A stretch of DNA of 5,763 bases, from NCBI GenBank assembly GCA_030705745.1, contig JAUZPT010000199.1, forward strand, positions 1 to 5,763. The letters are read 5' to 3'. The notes under the pieces are model-generated. The model was not told where the DNA came from. It was given only the letters and a program-made list of their open reading frames with translations, and ran no database searches. The stretch is from Bacillota bacterium (GTDB taxonomy: Bacteria > Bacillota > Bacilli > Bacillales > Cytobacillaceae). Position numbers and translations under genes: made by a program. Below are positions 1 through 5,347 of the stretch, one piece after another. Each line of letters begins with the position of its first letter. Position 1 is the first letter of the stretch.

Positions 1-1039
1 ATACCCATGTGCCCCAGTTCAGTTGAAGGACAAGAGGGGGGAGTATGGCAACGAGTGCTGCGATCAACATGATTACAGGCGTGTAATAACGTGCAAACCG
101 ATCGACAAACTGTTGTGATGGCGCCTTTTCTCCCTGTGCTTCTTCGACGAGATGAATGATTCGTGCAATCGCCGTATCTTCTGCAAGCTTCGTCACCTTT
201 ACCTCGAGCAAGCCTTCCCCGTTAAGCGTCCCTGCAAAAACTTCCTCATGAAGCGATTTTTCAATCGGAATCGATTCTCCCGTAATCGCGGCTTGGTTGA
301 CAGTTGAGAACCCGCTCACGATTTCTCCGTCCATTGCAATCATTTGGCCGGGCTTCACGATTATCCGGTCGCCAATTTCAATATCGTCGGCCTCAAGAAG
401 AACTTCCTTTCCGCCTCTTATGACGAGTGCTTCCTTAGGGGCCATTTCCATCAAGGAACGAATTGAATTTCTTGCTTTATCCATCGAATAGCTTTCGAGC
501 GCTTCGCTGAGGGCAAACAGGATGACAACGACCGCGCCTTCACTCCATTGCCCAATGATCGCAGCGCCGATAATAGCAATCGTCATCAACGTTTTCATAT
601 CAAAGACGCGTTTCGTCAAATTTTGAAAACCTGTTTTAAAAAGACGATTACCCCCGATCATCATCGCAAGAGCAAACGCCGAAATCGCCGCTGCACTTTT
701 CTCACCGTACAAATAAGCGACCAAATAGCCTGCAACAATGAATAAGCATGCTATTTCCAAAGATAAATGGCGCTGCCAGAACGGCTTTGCAGGCATCACT
801 CGTTGTTTTCCTTTTTCAGGCTGCAGCGTTAATTTCTCAAACTCCCCAGCCTTCTCCAGCTGCTCTATCGTTGCTGATCCATACACCGTCAGCTTGGCTG
901 CTCCAAAATTCACTTTTGCATCGACAACACCATCCAGGTGTTTCACGTTTTTTTCAAACGTGGCTGCACAGCCTGCTCAGGAAAAGCCCTGAACCCGAAA
1001 TACGTGTTTTTCTGCAACTTCATTGGTGGTTTCGACCAT
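1..1039 (-). CDS. cadA: CadA-type heavy-metal P1B ATPase, 5' part, with in-frame TGA at the first CxxC cysteine
   Basis: Membrane pump that exports Cd(II), Zn(II) or Pb(II) using ATP; only the first 346 codons are in the window, and the 3' end runs off base 1. Hand translation gives an N-terminal heavy-metal-associated domain (about residues 12-77, with FEKNVK and KVNFGAAKLTVYG), membrane helices from about 88, the actuator TGES loop at residues 253-256, and then YYTPVIMLIAALVAILPP, just short of the CPC and DKTG motifs. The frame is clean apart from one TGA at codon 21 (977-979), where the family has the first Cys of GFTCxxC; the second Cys (C24, TGT) is intact. The ATG at 1039 is fixed by a strong ribosome site and by two in-frame TGA codons immediately upstream. 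cadC lies 119 nt upstream and should control it. A selenocysteine at residue 21 is inferred, not shown. A nonsense mutation, a base error, Cys readthrough or an internal start at codons 81/82 remain possible. The family call is very secure; the decoding of codon 21 is open. Confidence 0.93.
944..979 (-). other. Candidate bacterial SECIS element with its TGA codon
   Basis: The TGA is at 977-979. On the minus strand it is followed by 14 nt and then CACGTTT-GAAAA-AAACGTG (962 to 944): a perfect 7-bp stem with a 5-nt loop. The loop begins with G and starts 22 nt after the TGA. Known bacterial SECIS elements lie just downstream of the UGA inside the coding region, with an apical loop some 16-37 nt away that carries a G in its first two positions, so position and loop both fit. 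A second small hairpin, GGCTG-TG-CAGCC (973-962), lies between the TGA and the main stem and overlaps it by one base. Part of the 3' arm is constrained by the conserved protein sequence EKNVK, so the pairing could be partly fortuitous. Function is inferred. Confidence 0.55.
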
Positions 1040-1044
1040 GGTTC

Positions 1045-1052
1045 ATCACCTC
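1045..1052 (-). promoter_or_regulatory. Ribosome binding site of cadA
   Basis: GAGGTGAT on the minus strand ends 5 nt before the ATG at 1039. It is a strong Bacillales Shine-Dalgarno site. It matters here because it places the start 20 codons upstream of the in-frame TGA, so ribosomes are expected to reach that TGA. A second ATG at 1044-1046 lies in another frame. Confidence 0.85.
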
Positions 1053-1130
1053 TTCCTGGTGTAGTACTCATTCTTTTATAAAAATAGTATACCCGTATCG
1101 CGCAAACACTTCTTTTGTAGAAATTGTCAT

Positions 1131-1158
1131 CGAAGAACGAACTCTTCGTTTTTTATTT
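1131..1158 (+). terminator. Terminator-like hairpin in the cadC-cadA spacer, oriented on the plus strand
   Basis: On the plus strand the sequence can fold either as CGAAGA-ACGAAC-TCTTCG or as AACGAA-CTC-TTCGTT, and it runs straight into TTTTTTATTT. That is the shape of an intrinsic terminator for plus-strand transcription. On the minus strand, in the direction of the cad genes, the same hairpin is preceded by an A-run and lacks a T-run after it. It should therefore not stop cadC-to-cadA readthrough efficiently, though it could affect RNA stability. No plus-strand gene is visible that would need it; it would block antisense transcription entering cadC. Confidence 0.5.
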
Positions 1159-1527
1159 TCATCCTCGAGCCATCATTTCTTCCTGATGTGCGCAAGCAAG
1201 ACGGATGAGCTGTTTAACATGGTCATCGCCAAGGGAGTAATATACAAGCTTTCCTTCCTTGCGGTAATGGGCGAGTCCAATATTTTTCAATAAGCGTAAA
1301 TGGTGAGAAGCGGTAGCGGTCGTCGCACCAACAATATGTGCCACATCGCAAACGCAAAGCTCTGCCTCAACAGTGAGGGCGTAGGCAATTTTCATTCTTG
1401 TTTCGTCTGACAATGCTTTAAAAAGCCTGGAAACTTCATGCACATGTCCTTTTTTTAATAGCGCCTGCACAAAAGCAACCTTTTCCGTTTCCACGCACGT
1501 CACTTCACAAACATCTTGCTCCTCCAT
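1159..1527 (-). CDS. cadC: CadC, ArsR/SmtB-family metal-responsive repressor
   Basis: Dimeric winged-helix repressor of the cad operon that leaves DNA when Cd, Pb, Bi or Zn binds. The protein is 122 residues, the length of the classical plasmid pI258 CadC. All residues known for the family's two metal sites are present at the same numbers: the N-terminal C7 and C11 with the recognition-region C58 and C60 (ELCVCD), and the helix-5 site D101, H103, H114 and E117. The recognition helix region reads ATASHHLRLLK, followed by the wing RKEGKLVYYSLGD. The ATG at 1527 is chosen over an in-frame ATG at 1575 because GAAGGTGGGAG precedes it at good spacing, the protein then matches the family N-terminus, and the upstream candidate would lie inside the promoter/operator. 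It is first in the unit, with cadA 119 nt downstream. The stop is TGA, followed two codons later by TAA. Identification is very secure. Confidence 0.96.
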   Translation of the reverse strand: MEEQDVCEVTCVETEKVAFVQALLKKGHVHEVSRLFKALSDETRMKIAYALTVEAELCVCDVAHIVGATTATASHHLRLLKNIGLAHYRKEGKLVYYSLGDDHVKQLIRLACAHQEEMMARG

Positions 1528-1542
1528 GCTCCCACCTTCTTC

Positions 1543-1562
1543 ATTCAAATGTCGGTTTGAAT
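1543..1562. promoter_or_regulatory. CadC operator 1 (over the transcription start)
   Basis: Second perfect inverted repeat, ATTCAAA-TGTCGG-TTTGAAT (7-6-7). Its arms are identical to those of operator 2, only the 6-bp spacer differs, and it is displaced by exactly 27 bp. It covers the expected start of transcription and lies just upstream of the cadC ribosome site. Confidence 0.85.
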
Positions 1563-1564
1563 AT

Positions 1565-1594
1565 ATGATATTCAAATCAATGTTTGAATGTCAA
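1565..1594 (-). promoter_or_regulatory. cad promoter, sigma-A type
   Basis: On the minus strand TTGACA (1594-1589) is a perfect -35 box, and TATCAT (1570-1565) follows after an 18-bp spacer as the -10 box. The expected start of transcription is near 1558, leaving a leader of about 30 nt before the cadC ATG. The two CadC operators overlap it: one fills the spacer and the other covers the expected start. Confidence 0.8.
1570..1589. promoter_or_regulatory. CadC operator 2 (between -35 and -10)
   Basis: Perfect inverted repeat ATTCAAA-TCAATG-TTTGAAT (7-6-7). It resembles the known cad operator of pI258, a TCAAAT/ATTTGA inverted repeat. It occupies the spacer between the promoter boxes, so bound CadC would block RNA polymerase. 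Confidence 0.85.
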
Positions 1595-1667
1595 ACTTTT
1601 ATGATAATTTTTTTCAAAAGCAATTGGGTGATTTGCATAATTTGAGCAAGCGATCTATTTACAGAAC

Positions 1668-1701
1668 AAAAAAACTGCAATCCAAGGATTACAGTTTTTT
1701 C
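1668..1701. terminator. Bidirectional intrinsic terminator between cheX-like gene and cad unit
   Basis: AAAAAACTG pairs with CAGTTTTTT and AATCC with GGATT, around a single C/A mismatch and an AA loop. Both strands end in a T-run. On the minus strand it sits 18 nt after the cheX-like stop codon, so it should end that transcript and insulate the cad promoter downstream. Confidence 0.85.
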
Positions 1702-1718
1702 GCATTTTGCCAAATCGC

Positions 1719-2171
1719 CTATTCGGCAATGGATAATAAAAAGGACATTTCGCCTGCGCCCGCTACATGAATCGGCAGCTCAACCGGAGTTTTGACATTA
1801 TGAAAGGTCGTATTGCCTTCTATCACAGTTGGAGGTGTGATATCCATGATGATGCCTTGCTCGGAGGCATATGTGGTCATATTTCCGGCAAGCATATTTC
1901 CAAGCTCGCCTGTAAAGGAAAATAACATTTCGCCTTCGACAATCATGCCGAACATGCTGTTCGCAATATTTCCGAATGTGCCTGGTGATGCCTTCAAAAT
2001 TAAATGTCCCTTGCATTCACCCGTCATGCCAATCAGTACGCCTAAATGGGTTGATACTTCATTTTTTGGGGCTAATATTGGTTTCTTGATTTCAACTTCG
2101 AGCGGAATGACCGCTTTTATTGAATGAATAGCCGAGTTTAATAGTTTAGTAATCATCGATGATTGGCTCAT
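1719..2171 (-). CDS. CheX-like chemotaxis phosphatase (CheC/CheX/FliY family)
   Basis: Predicted cytoplasmic phosphatase that removes phosphate from the response regulator CheY, shortening the chemotactic signal. The 150-residue length suits a single CheX domain. The sequence holds one copy of the family's ExxN active-site helix, FTGELGNMLAGN, with E89 and N92 as the likely catalytic pair and N97 following. The N-terminal half (GHLILKASPGTFGNIANSMFG, residues 55-75) matches the strand-helix pattern before that helix. CheC proteins usually carry two such motifs; one copy favours CheX. The ATG at 2171 follows GGGGAG at good spacing, and the stop is TAG. A sigma-D-like promoter lies upstream, as expected for a motility gene, and a strong terminator follows, so it is probably transcribed alone. 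Family assignment is good; cheX as a symbol is plausible but untested. Confidence 0.85.
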   Translation of the reverse strand: MSQSSMITKLLNSAIHSIKAVIPLEVEIKKPILAPKNEVSTHLGVLIGMTGECKGHLILKASPGTFGNIANSMFGMIVEGEMLFSFTGELGNMLAGNMTTYASEQGIIMDITPPTVIEGNTTFHNVKTPVELPIHVAGAGEMSFLLSIAE

Positions 2172-2271
2172 AGTATCTCCCCGTTATGTTTCTGTCTATA
2201 TCGTCCAGCTCTTAGCTACAAATTCTCTTTTTACTATACACTCTATTAAACACTCGATATTCTTATCTTTT

Positions 2272-2298
2272 TTATCGGCCATTCCAGTAAGAATATTA
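2272..2298 (-). promoter_or_regulatory. Candidate sigma-D (motility sigma factor) promoter for the cheX-like gene
   Basis: GCCGATAA (2279-2272) matches the sigma-D -10 consensus GCCGATAT at seven of eight positions. TAAT (2298-2295), 15 nt upstream, approximates the -35 TAAA. It would give a leader of roughly 90-100 nt. A second partial -10-like octamer, GACGATAT, lies at 2205-2198 without a good -35. Control by sigma-D fits a chemotaxis gene. Confidence 0.55.
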
Positions 2299-2340
2299 AT
2301 AAAAAACAAAATGGGTATTATTACGAGCGCTCCTAATAAA

Positions 2341-2359
2341 GGGAAGAGAAACTCTCTCC
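2341..2359 (-). terminator. Possible terminator after the chemotaxis receptor gene
   Basis: GGAGAGAG-TTT-CTCTTCCC forms an imperfect hairpin (one G-T pair, one mismatch), followed by TTTATT, about 30 nt past the receptor stop codon. The T-run is short, so this is a moderate call. Confidence 0.4.
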
Positions 2360-2390
2360 TTTTCATGCACTGTGTTAATTATTATGAAAA

Positions 2391-3644
2391 CTACACTTTG
2401 AAAGTCGTAATCAAATTTTGCAACCCTTCCGCCATGTTTGCCAGCGACATGGCCGATGAAGAGATTTCCTGCATCGAAGCAACTTGCTGTTCAGTGACTG
2501 CCAACACGCTTTGTGTGGCAGAAGATGAGCCAGCAGCAACCTCTGAAAAGCCATTCATCGATTGTACGACCTGGAAAGTTCCGTTCGTAATATAGGAAAT
2601 CGATGCGGCAACCTGGGTAATTTGTCCGTTGACTTCCTTGACGGAATCCTGAATTTGCGCGAACGAATGTCCCGCTTCATTCATGATGTCCATCCCTTCC
2701 GTCACCTCGCGTTGGACTGTATCCATGCTTTGAACGACGAGATCGGTTTCCTGTTGAATCTGGGCAATAAGCTGGCTGATTTGCAGCGTTGCTTGCGCCG
2801 ACTGCTCCGCCAGATTACGGACTTCATTCGCGACAACAGCAAATCCCTTGCCCTGTTCGCCGGCACGTGCCGCTTCAATCGCCGCATTCAGCGCAAGCAG
2901 ATTTGTTTGGGCTGCAATTCCGTTTATGACTTCCACAATTTTCCCAATTTCATGCGAGCGATGGCCCAATCCCTTCACAACGCTCGACAAGTGATCGACA
3001 TGATCTTGAATTGAATTCATTTGTTTGCCCGCCGTTTGAATCGACGCAGACCCATTATTCGCTTTTTCCAAAGAATCAATGACACTAGTAGTGACCTGTT
3101 CGGTGCTGACCGACGCTTGAGAAAGGCTAGTGGACATTTCGGCAACGACGTTCGAGGTTTGCTGGACTCCATTCATTTGGTTATCCGTACTCTCGGCAAC
3201 TTCCTCAATGATATCGGCAATATGCTCAGTCGCTTTTGTTGTCTGCTGAGCGCTCTGTGATAATTGCTGCGTGTGGTGCGTAATTTGCTTGGACGTGCCC
3301 TGTACTTCCTGCAGCACATGACTCCACGCTTCGACTGCCTTCGTAAGGCTCACAACTACAGGCTTCAGCTCGCCGACCTTGTTCGCGTCAAGCCTTTGCG
3401 TCATATCTCCGTGTTCAAGGCTTTTAATGTATGTACTGATTTTACTAATCGGTGCAACGAATCTTCGGTAATTGATAACCGCCGATAAAATACCGACAAT
3501 CGTTCCTAATACAACCGCAGCTGACGCTGTAATCCAAAAGGCCATGCCCTGCAAATGATTTCCGAAAGAAACCCCAAAACCAATCAAAATAACAGCCGGA
3601 ATAACCACAAGCAAGGTCCTGCCCATATAATGCAATTGACTCAT
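2391..3644 (-). CDS. Methyl-accepting chemotaxis protein with minimal external region
   Basis: Membrane chemoreceptor that controls CheA through CheW. The 417-residue protein has two hydrophobic helices, about residues 8-27 and 35-57, joined by only some 7 residues, so there is no room for an outside ligand-binding domain. A HAMP-like linker follows (about 58-112), then a long coiled-coil signalling domain. The conserved hairpin tip is clear at about 242-285, including [20 protein letters not shown] and [19 protein letters not shown]. Flanking Gln/Glu-rich heptads are the likely methylation helices. The protein ends in ITTFKV, with no CheR-docking pentapeptide tail. The ATG at 3644 has GAGGT six nt upstream, and the stop is TAG. 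With no sensor domain, it may sense membrane or internal state, or work with a partner; that is inference. The cheX-like gene follows 219 nt downstream under its own promoter. Confidence 0.93.
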   Translation of the reverse strand: MSQLHYMGRTLLVVIPAVILIGFGVSFGNHLQGMAFWITASAAVVLGTIVGILSAVINYRRFVAPISKISTYIKSLEHGDMTQRLDANKVGELKPVVVSLTKAVEAWSHVLQEVQGTSKQITHHTQQLSQSAQQTTKATEHIADIIEEVAESTDNQMNGVQQTSNVVAEMSTSLSQASVSTEQVTTSVIDSLEKANNGSASIQTAGKQMNSIQDHVDHLSSVVKGLGHRSHEIGKIVEVINGIAAQTNLLALNAAIEAARAGEQGKGFAVVANEVRNLAEQSAQATLQISQLIAQIQQETDLVVQSMDTVQREVTEGMDIMNEAGHSFAQIQDSVKEVNGQITQVAASISYITNGTFQVVQSMNGFSEVAAGSSSATQSVLAVTEQQVASMQEISSSAMSLANMAEGLQNLITTFKV

Positions 3645-3709
3645 GCGTATACCTCTTTCTTGTCATGAATGATAAAAATATGTCGTTTTTTTTCGAATTA
3701 TTTATAAAA

Positions 3710-3738
3710 AGTGTACCGCAATAAGGCGAAATATTCAA
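3710..3738 (-). promoter_or_regulatory. Possible sigma-A promoter for the chemotaxis receptor gene
   Basis: TTGAAT (3738-3733), 17 bp, then TACACT (3715-3710). Each box matches the consensus at four of six positions and the spacing is ideal. It lies in the 158-nt AT-rich gap between the amidase stop and the receptor start. I did not find a convincing sigma-D promoter for the receptor. Confidence 0.4.
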
Positions 3739-3802
3739 TAAACTATTTTTTTTAAGAATTTTCCTTAAATATATTAAAAAACCTAATTGCCCGAACCATC
3801 TA

Positions 3803-5347
3803 CTAGTATGATTTTTCAAGGAGGCCCTGAAGCACCTGATTTACCGGATAATCATATCGGGTTTTTGATGCAGTTTCGAGCTCTTTCATGACAGATAGCA
3901 CGATGTCTTCTTGATACGGAAAAGAGGCGATCTGGACAGCAAGCGGCAAGCCCATTGTGTTTTCTTCGTTTTTCATCGCTGTTTGGTTGACCCGATCCTT
4001 AAGGTTCCTCAATTGAATTTCCTCGCCTTCTTTTACCGTAGAAAAGGATAACGCACCGGATGCAAAGCCGAGGAAATTAATCAATGAGTTATAAGCACCT
4101 TCATAGGAAAGTTGATCAGATCCATCATGCAGCAGGGCTGGGACGGGAAAAACAGGCGATACGATGAAATCGATTCCTTTCTTCTTCATGTCATTCTGCA
4201 CAAATTCACGGTACGTTTCTCTCCATTTCACCAAGTCACTGAAAGCTTTATCACTTTTCGTACCGACGTATGGAAGAATGACCTCAACTACGATTTTCTG
4301 TCCTAGACCTTTCAACAGTGCCGTAATCATTTTTCGTTTAATTTTTCCAAAACCCTGGATACGGATGACATTGGCCACCGCTTTTTCTTGTTTGGATGAG
4401 CCAAGCGCTGCAATGATTCCCACGCCGCCGTCTGCGCACATCATTCCATAAAAGCATTGCATTGCTTCCTTGATGCTCGGTAAATCATATTGGACTACGT
4501 TTACTCCCAATTTTTCCAGGTCCGCAGCCGCTTCATTAACTGCTCTGCGGATGGAAGGAGACGTTGCCAAAATTCCGTCCTCCATCCAGATACCAGCTGT
4601 TAGTCCATGAAGAGGAACATGGTCTATTTTTCGATGTGAAAGCACTTCGTAGGCCATTTTTAAATCATCTGCCGTTTTTGCCAAGGGACCGATCGAAGAC
4701 ATCATCGCCGCTTCTTTTTTAATATGTCCGAGATTGTTCGGCGGGTATTGTGGAATCGTTCCAGGAGTAGGCTTCAGACTATGGATCCCACAAAAATGCG
4801 CTGGCGTCCGCACGCTCCCTCCAATATCCGTGCCAATTCCAATCGGTGAAAAAAGCGAGGCGATGGCAGCACCTTCGCCACCCGAGCTCCCCCCAGAGGT
4901 CCGTTCCACATTCCAAGGGTTATTCGTTCTTCCGTAAATAGGATTTACCGTTTCACACCCCATCAACAGCTGCATTGCATTCGTCTTCCCTAAAATAATT
5001 GCTCCCGCTTCTCGCAATCGTTCTACCGAATAATCATCACGCGTGCCGATTTCTTTTTCCCTGCCTTCGATTCCCCATGTAGTGGGTGTTTCGTTGACTT
5101 CAATGCTTTCTTTAATCGTTACGGGAATGCCGTGAAGCGGCCCCTTGAATTTCCCTTTCTTTGCCATTTCATCAAGCACCCTTGCCTCTTCTCGCGCTTG
5201 CAGAAAAAGCGGTACAACCACGGCATTCACGTTTTTGTTGTGTTTCTCGATTCGTTCAATATACGCTTCGACGATTTCCAATGAAGTAAGATTTCCGTTC
5301 CTCAATTGTTCCGCTAATTGTTGCGCAGAAAGTGTGTATAGTTTCAT
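3803..5347 (-). CDS. Amidase-signature hydrolase, fatty-acid-amide-hydrolase-like
   Basis: Hydrolase that cleaves an amide bond through the Ser-cisSer-Lys triad of the amidase signature family. All three residues are visible: K79 in HGIPVTIKES, S154 in SGGSSGGEGA and nucleophile S178 in GTDIGGSVRTPA, with the usual 24-residue Ser-Ser spacing. The length of 514 is typical. From memory of mammalian FAAH, the second half follows it closely: GVNVVQYDLP and CADGG (about 281-308), IDFIVSPVFPVPALLHDG (392-409), LSYEGAYNSLINFLGFASGA (413-432) and MGLPLAVQIASFPYQEDIVL (465-484). A hydrophobic stretch at about 338-362 lies where FAAH has its membrane-binding helices. There is no N-terminal signal or membrane anchor, so it is probably cytoplasmic. 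It is less likely to be GatA, since no gatB or gatC adjoins it. The ATG at 5347 follows AAGGGAG; the stop is TAG. The natural substrate cannot be read from the sequence. Confidence 0.92.
   Translation of the reverse strand: MKLYTLSAQQLAEQLRNGNLTSLEIVEAYIERIEKHNKNVNAVVVPLFLQAREEARVLDEMAKKGKFKGPLHGIPVTIKESIEVNETPTTWGIEGREKEIGTRDDYSVERLREAGAIILGKTNAMQLLMGCETVNPIYGRTNNPWNVERTSGGSSGGEGAAIASLFSPIGIGTDIGGSVRTPAHFCGIHSLKPTPGTIPQYPPNNLGHIKKEAAMMSSIGPLAKTADDLKMAYEVLSHRKIDHVPLHGLTAGIWMEDGILATSPSIRRAVNEAAADLEKLGVNVVQYDLPSIKEAMQCFYGMMCADGGVGIIAALGSSKQEKAVANVIRIQGFGKIKRKMITALLKGLGQKIVVEVILPYVGTKSDKAFSDLVKWRETYREFVQNDMKKKGIDFIVSPVFPVPALLHDGSDQLSYEGAYNSLINFLGFASGALSFSTVKEGEEIQLRNLKDRVNQTAMKNEENTMGLPLAVQIASFPYQEDIVLSVMKELETASKTRYDYPVNQVLQGLLEKSY

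Noticed and set aside
1..1039. Treating cadA simply as a pseudogene
   Set aside because: There is one stop only, at a functionally special Cys codon, with all other motifs intact and an intact regulator and promoter. It remains an alternative but is not the best-supported reading.
1131..1161. A second possible recoded TGA: the cadC stop codon is also followed by a hairpin whose loop begins with G
   Set aside because: The protein already has its normal full length at this TGA, and a TAA follows two codons later, so readthrough would add only two residues. Probably coincidence.
748..1293. Plus-strand ORF of 181 codons across the cadA start and cadC end
   Set aside because: It is the shadow of two well-supported minus-strand genes and has no family-like motifs or start signal of its own.
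1159..1575. Longer cadC start at 1575 (16 more residues)
   Set aside because: It would place the start inside operator 2, upstream of the expected transcription start, with no ribosome site. The ATG at 1527 has a good one and gives the classical 122 residues.
1719..5347. Three of the four visible stop codons (cheX-like, receptor, amidase) are TAG
   Set aside because: TAA is usually preferred in Bacillales, but three genes are too few to infer a shift in stop-codon use.
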